Of a stretch of DNA of 64,000 nt, positions 26,401 to 37,399 are shown piece after piece (position 1 is the stretch's first letter; each line of letters opens with the position of its first letter). The translations under genes were made by a program, and so were the position numbers. The DNA lies in assembly GCA_963930775.1 (NCBI GenBank), contig OZ005691.1, positions 3,038,001 through 3,102,000 of the forward strand. Direction: 5' to 3'. The notes under the pieces were generated by a model, which searched no databases, was not told the origin of the DNA, and saw only the letters and a program-made list of their open reading frames with translations. The DNA comes from Cliona cf. orientalis. Lineage: Eukaryota > Porifera > Demospongiae > Clionaida > Clionaidae.

Positions 26401-29400
26401 ATAAAACCGCTTCCTGTACCTCGTGTATTCGGGGCTCGCTCAGGCTCGCCCCGAATTAATTTTACAACGTATATTATAGTGTGTTACACTACTAGCCTCG
26501 TCCCAGGCCACTCCCACGTTTTCAATGTTACGGGCCACTCCCAAGTTTACAATGTAACATTGAAAATGTGGGAGTGGCCTGGGGACGAGGCTATTATACT
26601 ACTATTGAGGGACAAGTATATATTTATATTATAATTTACTAGGACCAAATCCCACGCCCACCCCCCCCCCCCCAATCCTTCCCCCTCCCACTCCCTCTAT
26701 TAGTGCCTCCTCTCGTTCATCCACCTCAGTCAGTCGTGCTAAAATTAGAGAAAGCAAGAGTACTATGAAAAAAATTGAACTTTCTACCACTGACTATTAT
26801 TCTTATGAACTGTTGTACTCACAGTGATGCCCTCCTGTGTGATGAGAGACTCCATCATCCTGGCGATGATTGGTCCAAGGTGAGGGGTCATCTCCTCCTT
26901 CAGTATCCCAGACACGGATGAAAACATACCATACCTGCATGTACATTGTATATTGTACTAAAATAATATGATTGTAACCTACAAGCTTTGAGGTTAAAAG
27001 ATCGATCAAGAAAGGGTGCAAACATATTCTATCATCACAGAATTCGACAGGCACAAGGAATGGCTATACATGTATATAGAAGCTAGACACATGAAAAATT
27101 TATTTTGAACAGATTAGTCAATCCTAAAAAATTGTAGGCTATACATGTACATGCATAAGTACATGTACGGTAATCGAAGGGAGAGAACACTTACACAGAT
27201 TTTCTCAGGTCTGGGTCATTGGAATGCATCAAGTTCTGGAGATATTCACACAGCAATTATCAACAATAGCTGAACATTAGCAAATCCACAAATGTATACT
27301 ACCGTGTTTATGCTAATAGAACGCAAGCTAAAAAATAATTGCGATTTTAACTTTTGCACGACTCTATGGTAAAGGTCGTCACAGCTCCATTAAGATAACA
27401 TCTAGAATGCAAATTTTCTTGTACTAATTAGATCTTGCATTTTATTTGCATAAACACGGTACATTTCTATACCATTCCGAGCTCCACACACTCGACTGAC
27501 AGGTGTCTGAAGTGTTCCTGGCCAATCGTCCTCGCAAAAGTACCGAGGGCATCTGAAATAAACACACGTGCACACATACCTTAGGGCTATGATTATTTGC
27601 GGGTACAAATTTTAGCGGATTTTGCAACTAGCATATTTAGCGGGTACTCATTTTAGCAATTTTTTCAAAAAATTTAATATTCATGGTACAATTTTTAGCA
27701 AAAATTAGGCAAATCGCTAATTTCGCTAAATTTAGTACCCGCAAACAAAAGTGTCCTTAAGGTATACAATGTCAGCTACGTATACAGAATGAATAAGCTT
27801 TTGTGTATTCTATGGATATGTATACCTAGCTGACAAGAGATCTACTCAACCTCACATCGTACTCTACCAAACACACATACACACACAGATCTCCACTTAA
27901 ACTGACTCAGATAGACAACATGAAGAAATGTGGTTATAATTACCTATTGCCTGCGCTTGCAGGATAGATCTGTCCTGATGATAAGGGGCAGCAATTATTT
28001 GCTGTAGGGAATCAGGAATAATAATTATACTATCACGTATTTACATCACATACAAAATCAATTGATACAAACTTGATCTATATACATGTGTGCATCTACC
28101 TTCAACACTTCTATAATCTTTGGAAAGTAGGGTAGCATCTTATCTTCACAAGCTTCGGCTGCATCAAGACAACAAAGAAATGAAATAACATCAAACTATA
28201 TACATGTACATGTAGACTCGTGATTAAGTAATAATGGCCCACGATACCACCTACTGTACCTGCTGCACTAAATCCACTGATGACCAGCTCTTGAACATGG
28301 ATATCCTAGAGTGGGCAGAGAAGATCATATATATAGCAGTTTGCACCACATACATGTATATGTATATAGAGCAGGAAGCTTTAGCGAAGTTCTTTTTAAT
28401 ATTGCCAAAATAAAACCTTATCAATTTAAACTTAATGCGTGCACGCCGACACGTATGATACTTTTTAAATTCTAGTTTGTTACTAACTTTTTCATACATA
28501 TACATGTACATACGATGTCATATTATACACATACATACCTGTGTGCTGGATAGGATGAGGAAGAGTTTCTGCATGAGTTGGTCGAGGTAGGGGAGAAGCC
28601 CAGCTCCCAGCTGGGTACCAAACGTCTCAATGGCGTAGAAGATCTTGGTGAGACCAGTCTTCCTGTGGGACACCGATGGCTGCTGCTGCTGTTGCTGAAG
28701 GTGTTGAATGGCTGTGTCCATGAACTGGAACAGCACTGGCATCAGCTCACCATGGTACTTACCAATCTCAGGCTACAGAATTTGAGCAAGTTGAGCTGAC
28801 GACCCTTTACCACATGCAAGACCAGACAAACCGGCCACAAGAGCCCTATCTTTGTCGCAAGGCACCCCCTATTCTTCAGAGTAATGGGTGGACAGCTGGA
28901 AATGAGCTAACCCTTATAAGAATAGAATGGCGTTGGCGACCCTTTACCACATCAATTTTAAGTATGTGGCTTTTACATAAGAGGGAGAGTTGGGCCTAAT
29001 ACATGTGTACACATACATGCAGGGAGGCTACATGTAGCTATTACTTACCTGTAAATGCTCAGCAAACTGTCCTATTGCAAACAGAGCTGAATTTCTGACA
29101 TTACGATGGTCATCTTTGATACCTGGATGTGTATCATACATTAATGCGCAAAAGTTATTATCAATAATTACATATGTATGTACATGAACATACCTCCATA
29201 TGCAATATCCAAAACCGTTTTCAGATGGCTGTGATCAGAAATTTTTTAATGATATTATATAAGGCAAGATAAAGCATAATACATTGTAAGTGATCAGAAA
29301 TTTTTTAATGATATTATATAAGGCAAGATAAAGCATAATAATAATGTTCAGACAATGGTCCAGGGAAGTAGACTATAGTGAATTTTCATCCCGTTGTGGT

Positions 29401-32400
29401 TTTTAGCATAACTAACTTGTTTCTGATGAACTCTGAGCAACCCTCAGTGATGACAGCCACGGCTATGAGGGAGGCACTGCGCTGGAAAGGATCGGCACTA
29501 CGGAACCAAGGCTCAAGCAACTGCAGCTGCGGGGTGGATGGATACAGGCTAAGATTGATGGTGTAATATACAATGTCAATATCAATGTATATTATGTTAC
29601 AGTGTCACTAGGGACAATGATCACAGGCCAAAATACAATACATATACACGTAGAGAGGGTGGCCGCTTTAAAGAGGTGTATGATGCATGGAGCTCTGCCA
29701 CTTGGAACGTAAACTACATGTACATGCAAGTGACTATAATATTAAGGAGGTGGATGCCTTCTACAATGACCACTATAACAACACAGGTTCGACTGTCAGT
29801 CAGTAGGAGGGTGATCGACTCACCACAGGAGTGAAGATCTTGTCAGGAGGAAGATATAGGGCAAGAGTATCCAGGACCTGTTGTAAGGGGAGAGAGTAAC
29901 ATGGTGCTAAAATGAAGAAAGGAGGAGAGAGAGGGGGGGGGGGGAGAGGGGGGAGAGAGAGAGATACCTGTGCGGCTAGGGTGGTTGGGGACTGAGACTG
30001 GTTTGTCTCCTCCTGGAGGTCTTCCTCGTCCTCCTCCTCTCCCTCCTTGTGGGAAGCCATGATCTTCAACATCGTCACGAGAATCGACGGAAGAAGGTTA
30101 TGCTTCAGCAGAGTCTGTGCAAGATAACAATTATTACTGAGATGGAATCATAAAAGTAATAAGCCCTGGTTTTGGCACTTGGGAACGAGGAACCCCCTCG
30201 AAATATTCTTGCCCCTCAGAACATAAGCAGGTGTATTCATTACTCTTTCAAATTTATGGATATTTTATTATTGATGTATTGTGTCCTCATGATCAGGCCT
30301 TATATACTCTCCTAGCACTTGCATGCTGAAAACCAGAAAGATTTGGGAAACAAAGCTACAGATGCACAAGTACCTTCTTTTTGAGAGTGACTAGCCAGGA
30401 AACAAAGGAGAGAGCCTTGACCCTGATGCTGTCACCGAGGGAGAGGTTGGAACCAAGGTTGAGGCAGAACTGGATCAGGGAAGGAAGGTGAGGAACGACT
30501 ATCCCAACATCACACTCGACTAGCTCATCAAATAGCTCCATCGCCTCACACGCTTTGTCCTGGTGGGAGAGGGAGGGAGAGAGAGAGAGAGTGGGGGAGA
30601 GGGGAGAGAGAGGGAGGAGGGGAGGAGGGAGAAAGAGAGGGAGGGAGGGGGGGAGAGATAACTAATTCGGCTCAAAAACGTTGGGCATCACCACTGCATG
30701 TGTACATGTACCTCGTCTTGTTCGATGAGTGCATTAATGACAGTCATAATCTTGGGGATCATGGATTGAAACATGGGCTGAAAATTTGAACACAATCAGT
30801 AGCAACAGTACATCACAAGTTAACACTAATACTCCACTTACCGATTCTTCAGATCCAACATGCTCTACCATTGCTGTCAATGACCTATAATAATTATGGA
30901 CATGTACAAATTACACACATGTAATATGTACATAATACAGGGGTTTTAAGTGGAGGGTGGGGGAGGAGCACAGGGATTAATTTCCGACCCCTTGAGGTCG
31001 TTTTTCTCTCCCTTGAATTTCTTACAGTGTACTAAGAGAAGAGTACTACCTTTAGCTACGTACAGTACATGTACACACGTGAATAATAAAGCAGTGGACA
31101 TGCAATACAAATGTACATGTACATAATTATATTATGTATGCACAGGCGCAGTACAGTGCTTACTTGAGGGCATAGAAGGGAACCATTTTGTTAGCTCCAT
31201 CGTCCAGAGCGGCCGAGAAGAGTTGCAGGAGCTGAGGAAACTGAGGCTGAAACTGATGGTGGAAAAAAGTGTACAGTACAAGCATTACCATATACATCTA
31301 CCCATACGCCCCCTCCCCCTTTGAATGAATATACCTTCATGTACATGTACATCACTGCTTTTATAAGTTTCACCACAGATATGTATGTATACATGTAAGA
31401 TATTGCCACCCCCTCCTCCAGAATTAGACGATAACTTAGGCTCACCTGAGAAGCAGCGGTGTCCATCAGTGAACTCAGCAACAGCAAGCCAGTCTAAAAG
31501 ATATTATCATAACAAAAGTTTAACACAACACATAAGCACTTCCCTATAATAATAACAATGACAGACCAAACTGTCCACCCAACACTATCATATGAACACT
31601 TTCTTATGCTACCTACATGTAACTAATGGTAAAAGATTGATCGGTCCACCAACCTCTCTGTGTCCTGGGTCAGGGCTGTTGCAGTGTTCCAGAATGAACT
31701 GGTTCAGCTCAGCCCACGTGCCCAGGGAGAACTCATGCCGAGCTATCACACTGACCTGGAGGGGGGGGGGGGGGGGAGGGGGAGAGGGAGAGGGGGAGGA
31801 GGAGAGACGGAGGGAGATAAAGTGGGGAAAGAAGGGGAGAAGGGGAGGAGGAGGATAAGGTGAGGAAGAGAGGGAGAGAGAGGGAAGGAGAGAGTGGGAG
31901 GGAGACGGAGGGGGGGGGGGGGGTGGGGAGCAAGTAATCGAGGGAGACAAGGTTAGGGAGAGAGGGAGGGAAAGAGTGAGATTCATAAGATGTTGTCATC
32001 AAGAAAAGGATAGCTTACTGTGTGAGCAACTGAACGCAAAACCAAGTGCCTGAAATCATTATTAATCACACTTCCATTAGCAAAGATACGTCAGATTTGT
32101 TAATAACCTACTGTTTCTCTTGAGTGAGGCACTGGAGCAGGGTGGCTTTAATTCTGATAATCAACAATATTATATCATTAACACTACAAGTCTGATTTAT
32201 GGCCATGCACTAACCTCGACCGTAGCTCTGGAGGTAGTTTCTTCTTCCAAGTCTTGACTAACTTCTTCCTCAGAAGAACAGCAGAGTATTGCCTCATCTG
32301 TAGTGCCGGTTTTTAATTAGCATAAAATTAATTCAATAGTAATAATAGCACCGTGGATTTTTCACTAGCGGCAGTTACAGTTGTACATGTAGAAATGGAA

Positions 32401-33012
32401 CAGTATTCTTATTAGCCTCGTTCCCAGGCCCCTCCCAACACGGGGAAAAGGGTCTGGTATACACTGACCATGCGTGTACAAAATTAAGCCACACACACTC
32501 ACACACAAAATTAATACAACTGTACATGCATGTACACATATTATTTGTATTGAAGATTGGTACCACAATGAGCGAGGAGGGAAAGCACTGACCTGGGCAT
32601 TCTGGGAGGCACAGAGGATATCGCAGAGAGGCTGAATAATAGCTGGGTCCTTGTACACCACCTGCAGCTCCTTGGTGGCCTACACAATAGTAAAAATTAT
32701 CCGATTAATCATAGGCAGGGTTGGTAGACACTATGATGATATATGATCCTAATGATCTACGGTATAATTGTATCCACAGATTCCATTATAACACACAAAT
32801 TAAAATTCACCTGTCAAGTCAGAGAATTTGGCCCACTTTTTATGACCATTTATACGCAATATGTACCCATGTGTACCTCCCCTATGATTGATCAGTGTAG
32901 CTATTTGGCAAAATTAAAGTATGTTGAAGTTCATTGACTTTACCTGCTGGATGACAGTGTTGTCTGGAACCAGGAGGTTGGCCAGAATCCGTTCCAGTTG
33001 TGCAGCAGCCAT
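18238..33012 (-). CDS. IPO4: Importin-4 (karyopherin beta)
   Basis: Thirty-four exons were traced from the ATG at 33012 to the TAG at 18238, and the frame closes at every junction, giving 1106 residues (human 1081). The protein is an all-helical HEAT-repeat karyopherin. Near-identical family stretches include ATKELQVVYKDPAIIQPLCD, ALFAIGQFAEHLQPEIGKY, GYSVENAYLEEKEDTCNALG, AEYDTVLVEVAG, VADKSFTIGTLAE and LLQGLPLKEDMEE. Two acidic loops are conserved: one in the first half (GEEEDEED) and one before GYSVENA (EDDDADGDGE). A Gln run (HLQQQQQQ) is encoded by CAG/CAA repeats near 28680. IPO4 carries histones H3/H4 and other cargo into the nucleus with Ran-GTP. The largest intron (23817-25755) hosts a gene on the other strand. 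Other introns hold several small DNA elements and purine tracts. Confidence 0.95.
20381..20428. repeat. (GA)n / GGGA purine tract
   Basis: Purine microsatellite in an IPO4 intron. On the coding strand it is a CT tract upstream of an exon. Confidence 0.9.
20842..21037. mobile_element. MITE with about 24 bp terminal inverted repeats
   Basis: The left end TACGGTAAATCTGGAAATTT pairs with the right end AAATTTCCAGATCTACGGTA; each arm runs about 24 bp with two differences. The interior repeats ACGAAAATT. It is non-coding and sits in an IPO4 intron. Confidence 0.8.
22200..22392. mobile_element. Degraded TIR element
   Basis: GTACCGTAATT on the left is mirrored by AATTACGGTAC on the right, and interior AAAATTTTTGCAT/ATATTTTCGTT motifs recall the element at 20842-21037. 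Arms decay after about 12 bp. It lies in an IPO4 intron. Confidence 0.5.
24517..25390 (+). pseudogene. Nested short-chain collagen C4-like gene, frame disrupted
   Basis: This gene lies on plus inside the largest IPO4 intron. Exon 1 (24517-24691) encodes a signal peptide (MNSVVLYSMLVILSASSAAT) and a Cys-containing spacer. Exon 2 (24833-25390) starts in phase with SGVTYSRWGRSSCPNNTGAE, the opening of the domain found in sponge short-chain collagen C4-like proteins. The domain continues in three frames. The first frame runs to NFACL near 24968; the second holds SDNPEYLSETAGV; the third, from about 25040, reads YEFWGAPIGNVSNYMYKVPC, then AVCYVPTRSTS, TCPPSWTREYYGYL, QCPPYENLRLLSCAVCTK and a stop. 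No GT-AG intron of usable size can remove the shifts. It is therefore a decayed copy, or the sequence has small errors there. No Gly-X-Y collagen repeat is present. The intact family is secreted and extracellular. Confidence 0.7.
26493..26593. mobile_element. Foldback element
   Basis: Two arms of about 38 bp (TAGCCTCGTCCCAGGCCACT onward, mirrored at the right) flank a 22 bp centre. A solo half-copy (TAGCCTCGTTCCCAGGCCCC) appears near 32414, in another IPO4 intron. Confidence 0.75.
27578..27763. mobile_element. TIR element, about 40 bp imperfect arms
   Basis: ACCTTAGGGCTATGATTATT and GCGGGTACAAATTTTAGCGG on the left are mirrored by CGCTAAATTTAGTACCCGC and CCTTAAGGT on the right. It is non-coding, in an IPO4 intron. 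Confidence 0.7.
29231..29339. repeat. Tandem duplication, 50 bp identical copies
   Basis: The copies at 29231-29280 and 29290-29339 are identical and separated by 9 bp. They begin next to an IPO4 exon acceptor, so the acceptor-proximal intron has been duplicated recently. Confidence 0.9.
31758..31985. repeat. Long purine-rich (G/GGA)n tract
   Basis: About 230 bp of almost pure purine on plus, including G runs at 31760-31776 and 31911-31922, in an IPO4 intron just upstream (on minus) of an exon. It would be a very long pyrimidine tract in the transcript. Confidence 0.9.
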
Positions 33013-33053
33013 ATTAAAGAGTTTGTACAAGCCACGTGGTGGCAATTGCATTG

Positions 33054-33134
33054 CTGGAAAAGATCGTCATTCATTCGGTAATGCATGCAATGGGTGTGGC
33101 ATAATGCAATGAAACTGAATGACGACCTTTTCCA
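33054..33134. repeat. Foldback repeat upstream of IPO4
   Basis: Inverted arms of about 22 bp around a 35 bp centre rich in GCAATG. It lies about 40 bp upstream of the IPO4 start codon, so it may lie in the 5' untranslated region or promoter. Confidence 0.75.
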
Positions 33135-33828
33135 GTCATGTGTAGAATGAGTCTTGATAATAATAGTCATCATCACTGGCACATTGAGTACTTCATGAGG
33201 TACTAGTTCAGCCATAGATCAATGCTGTACCCTGACAAGCCAGGCTTATTGTTTTCACATGCATAGCTAGCTATTCCGTTCATTCTATGATGAAGAAGTA
33301 GATCAGTTGTAATTGTACGCGTCCATCACTCACGGTGACTGACTCATTTAACATAGAGACTCCTCTAGAAATCTCTGGAATTACGATTAAAGTTTATGTT
33401 CCTAGGTAACCATACTGAATGTCATTTATTATCCAAAGTTGTAGAGTAAAATTAATAGTATAGTGATTACACAGTCACAATACATTACTCCCATAAGCAA
33501 GAGAGCTGTAATTGTACTCTCACTCTGTAATCGATACTCCTGCTATAGCTAGCCTAGGGAAAATTCTACACTATTACCATTAATCATACTCATTATTCCT
33601 CATACAATTAGGGCAGCACCTGTATATACTCTTACAGCCAAATAGTCTAGCACTCGCTATCGCTCATGCTTAGCTTATTACTGTACTCATACACGTAAGA
33701 GTACCAATTACTGCCCTAATTGTACTCGGAAGTGTGTGATTAATTAGCTATACTAATTTCAATAGGTGTAGATTTCAACACTTAATTTCCTGGAATTAAT
33801 GTTACATAGCTAATAGCATGTGCGTACA

Positions 33829-33870
33829 ACCATAGATAATTAAGACTGCGTAGTCTTAATTATCTATGGT
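33829..33870. repeat. Perfect palindrome, 19 bp arms
   Basis: ACCATAGATAATTAAGACT, four bases, then its exact reverse complement. It lies just 3' of the MCUR1-like stop codon, so it would form a hairpin in the 3' untranslated region. Confidence 0.95.
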
Positions 33871-33886
33871 ACAACATTAGCTATAG

Positions 33887-36800
33887 CTAGCTACCAGCTT
33901 TTAGTCTCCAGAACCTGACAGCTACTGAAACAACAATTGTTATAATGGAGATTATACCACCAGCAAAGTACTTGAAGGACTCAAATTTCTGTGCAGCCAT
34001 CTGTGTCTTCAACTGAGCTATCTGGATTTTATAAAAAGGATGTTGTGAAAACCTTAATAATAATACAGTAACTAGTATTTTGATACCTCTGAAGACAATC
34101 TGCTGTTGGTATCTCTGATTTTCTGTTGCAAAACTATAGACTGCACAATATTATGTGTACAAATAATTATTGATGGCCTATATTATAGGTAGCATTTTTG
34201 CCAATAACCTCAACTTTGAGTCCACACTTGTTCCTGTTAAGGTCAACCTTTGCTTGAGAGTCAAGGTTTCTTATCTCTGCCTGCATATATATGTGACCTT
34301 CCATGACAAAACCAACCATATTGCGCTGACAATCGATTTTTAGTTAAGACCACCATTACCAAGTACAACCTTTGAACTATTGATCCTGCAAATTTGAAGT
34401 CTCTAGCCCGTGTAGTCATGGAGATATGAGCCAAAATGTACCCGGATCGCCCGTAATAATGAAGCACTAATAGTGCGAAACCCTCGGCTTTCATGAATTT
34501 GTTTTAAATTGGTCACTGATTAAGCCTATAATTATGCTTTGATGTAATATCATTATGCCGAAATGAGAAAAGATCTATATATATACATGCCAGTATGCGC
34601 TAGCCTTTTATGCACCTATCAATGTATTGCCCCACCTACCCTAGTGCATGCATATGTGGGGATAGGGTGGGAATTTGATCACTACTTTTCAAGTATCAAT
34701 TATCCCACCCCTGGGGGAAGCTCCTGTAATCAAAAGGCACACCAATCCCAGGCTACTGCAGCTGCAGGTCCTCAGCTTGTGCAGGTGCACTATGCTAGAC
34801 ATACAAGTTTACATAACACTCACTTAAGCCAAATTAGTGCTAACCAAGGCTACTAGTTGAGGTCTAGTACTAATGTCATGGTGACACTATTCTGTGCTGA
34901 TTTCCAGACTAAGGTAAACTCCCCACCCGGTACCCCTGGGGCAGCTAGCTATACCTGATCCCGGATCCCGATCCCATGGCAAGGGATTACGTAATACGTA
35001 GCATGATCATCACGTGCCTGGTCAGCAGTTGCATTTTTGCTATATACCGTATTTCTTCTAAAAATTCGGCCCTTCTAATTATTCGGCACCCTTTACCGAA
35101 TGATTGAATATAGTCTCTAATTTTTCGGCAAAGGTCGTCATGCGTATATGCTATAAACGGGAATGAAATGCGCACGCAGACAGAATGATGAATATTAACC
35201 TCTAAAAATTCGGCGAAGCTAAAGCAATATTATTATTTCCATGCCGAATTTTTAGAAGAAATACGGTAGCTAGCTATAGCGCTACACAAGAAAGCCAAGA
35301 AGCGTTCAGAGTCTAGTCTACTGTGATCAGTGATGAGTCAGTCGAGTTATAAGACCTATCGTTAGTCCTACATCCTAGTCATTTGGAAAAGAAGCCATCG
35401 CTGTCACTTTTGTCCATCGAGAGTTTGTCAAGAAGCGAAGAAGGCAGAGGTGATCAGCAAATGTCGCTGTAACTTTTGAACAAAGCGTTTTCAACGAATT
35501 CTACACGTTTCATTTGTTAAAATCGCCACGAGAAGCCTAATGACACCTCGCTTTCAACGTATAAATAAGGTATGTAGCAACTAGCCTGGTAACAGACAGA
35601 CACACAGACACACAGAACGACTACCGTAACCCTGCGGCGCATGCGCCGAGGGTTAAAAATGTGCAGCAAGCATGAAACATTGCTACGTACGTTGCACCCG
35701 GAAGTCCGTATACTCGCCGTTTATGGTAAATACGTGGCCCCGCCCACTAAGTCAATGAGCTAGATGGCTGCCAAAACGTTGGAAAGAGAGCAACAGCCGG
35801 TGTTTAGAGCGAAAAGATAAGCGTGTCTATAGATCGTTGTATACAAAATCGATGAAATAAGTGACTGGAGAGCTTTTTCTGTGCAGCTGCCGTGCTTGCT
35901 ACCTGCAACTATGGCAACGGCTCCGTATCATGGACAGTCAATGTTAGCTACACGGCCGACTTCTTCGAGCCGTAACTCGGTAAGTATAGCGTTCTAGAAG
36001 CTACGAAGCAGATTTTTGTGTAGAGGAATGATTCCTCTATCGATCTATGCCAAAAAGTGAAAAATGATAATTATCACCTTGGGCAACTAAATAGGCCTGT
36101 ATCTCAGATTGATATCCAGCGCAATATGGTTGGTTTTGTCGTGGACGGTCACATATATTGAATTAAATCTCGCAGCCATGGAATCATTTGAAAAAATCAA
36201 AATTGTTTACCTTTAAATTTTTATGAAGGTTTTGGCACTCCTTCTCTAATGTCTGAGTTATGCACAACAATGTATATGCACATAATTTATTATTACCAGA
36301 ATTAGCTATAATTGTAGTGCATGAGTCAGATTACTTTGGTTTCCAAACGCAGTACATTGAGGGGTCCCTTCTTTAGCAATTCAACATCATTCTGCAGTGC
36401 CTTGATATCCCATATGAAACTTTGCTCTATGAATTTCTGTGATATACGATATCATGGCAGTTGATGAGCAATTACAGAGTGATAAAATTTAATGAAAGAG
36501 GGCTGCATGCATGTGTAGGCTAGCCACACATTCGTAATCAGAAATAATACTCAAGTTAATTACCATATCCTTTTGGGTAATCATAGATGCCCACATAGGC
36601 TTCAGCGAATTATGAAGTGACTCGGCCATCAAGGAGGCAATAATTTCAGACTGCACCATACCGTAACCTATTATTAATTGATGTGGTATTTCATGGCTAA
36701 TACATGTAACTTAACCATGCATTATGGCATGCATATGCATATTGATATCATTCTGACATATACATCATTATAATACGGTAGCTATACGCCATGCGCATGC

Positions 36801-37250
36801 ATATTACCTGGCCATGGAAGTAGAATCTGATAGACTAAGAATATAGCTAATTTGCAAGTAGCTATTATAGCTATAGCATGTTTCAATGTAAGGCACGCAT
36901 CATAACTGACCTAAGTCCCTGAGTTTCATCACAGTTTGGTGGGTATCAAAGTAGTGTTCTGGAGGATAAGCTAGAGCTGGCTGTCTTTGTTCACGAGCTT
37001 GACTGTCGACATCCTTGCTTGATGAAATAGTAGCACTCTTTTTCGGCGCAGCCAATCCTTTAGACTCAACGATGACACTTCTTTTTGGCTGCTTTACTTC
37101 ATCGGCGTCTGGAGATAATAATGCGTCGGGCGTTTCAGCCTTAGAAGGCCTGGAGCTGTGTCTACATCGTATCAGTGTGGAAAGATTGATAAAGCGAGGT
37201 GGATGAGCTCTGGACACCATTTGAAGGCGCGCTGGTAGTACCGATTCCAT
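33887..37250 (-). CDS. MCUR1/CCDC90-like: MCUR1/CCDC90-family mitochondrial coiled-coil protein
   Basis: Six exons (37250-36911, 36667-36564, 36436-36335, 34280-34209, 34140-34087, 34021-33887) encode 268 residues, near human CCDC90B (about 254). The N-terminus is Arg-rich with few acids (MESVLPARLQMVSRAHPPRF), as in a mitochondrial presequence. EHYFDTHQTVMKLRDLGY matches the family's FDTHALVK-L--NGF block. QSEIIASLMAESL follows, then coiled coil (AEIRNLDSQAKVDLNRNKCG). The C-terminus carries the family's single membrane span near the end: KFESFKYFAGGIISIITIVV then RFWRLKAGS. These inner-membrane proteins are linked to the mitochondrial calcium uniporter and to complex assembly. An upstream in-frame GTG was ignored. 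The third intron is unusually long (2 kb) and full of repeats. Confidence 0.88.
34284..34330. repeat. Dispersed repeat, copy 1
   Basis: About 43 bp (GTGACC-TCCA-GACAAAACC, AACCATATTGCGCTG) match 36110-36160 in inverted orientation. Both copies lie in the same intron of the MCUR1-like gene. Confidence 0.75.
35045..35268. mobile_element. MITE with 26 bp perfect terminal inverted repeats
   Basis: TACCGTATTTCTTCTAAAAA plus TTCGGC at the left is exactly mirrored at the right. The interior repeats ATTCGGC. The perfect arms suggest recent movement. It lies in an MCUR1-like intron. Confidence 0.88.
35590..35658. repeat. Dispersed repeat matching 706-775
   Basis: CGACTACCGTAACCCT, GCGGCGCATGCGCC and GAGGGTTAA are the reverse complement of the left end of the repeat at 709. 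The ACAGACAGACACAC tract is also shared. Confidence 0.7.
35911..35979 (+). other. Candidate first coding exon of an unidentified plus-strand gene
   Basis: An ATG (CAACTATGGCAAC) opens 23 codons (MATAPYHGQSMLATRPTSSS then RNS) and ends at a strong donor TCG|GTAAGT. It sits inside an intron of the MCUR1-like gene on the opposite strand. No second exon was recognised downstream, so this may be chance. Confidence 0.25.
36110..36160. repeat. Dispersed repeat, copy 2 (inverted)
   Basis: Inverted match to 34284-34330, with GCGCAATATGGTTGGTTTTG then TC and GGTCACATATAT. Confidence 0.75.
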
Positions 37251-37399
37251 AGTGTAAGCCCACGGCACGTCGGGTAGGACCGTATAGAAGGGAGGGGCTG
37301 GTGGGACTAAAAGCGCGAGTATAAAAGAAGTAACGCACCCGTATTTAATTTTGTCACTGTCAGAGTAAATATCAGGCCTTTCTGACGGCTAGTCTCACA
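37251..37399. promoter_or_regulatory. Divergent promoter, MCUR1-like / gamma-glutamyltransferase
   Basis: 149 bp between start codons. A TATAAAA at 37320-37326 points to the gamma-glutamyltransferase start, 74 bp before its ATG. Unlike the other three divergent promoters here, no GCATGCGC motif was found. Confidence 0.55.

Larger units (their letters stand above)
33013..33886. other. Gap between IPO4 start and MCUR1-like stop
   Basis: 874 bp, presumably the IPO4 promoter and the 3' end of the upstream gene. It contains a foldback at 33054-33134 (arms CTGGAAAAG-TCGTCATTCA, 20 of 22 matching) and a perfect 19 bp-arm palindrome at 33829-33870. No coding exon is supported. Confidence 0.6.

Noticed and set aside
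31592-32002. Several open frames rich in Gly/Glu or Pro/Ser
   Set aside because: They are translations of the purine tract in an IPO4 intron.
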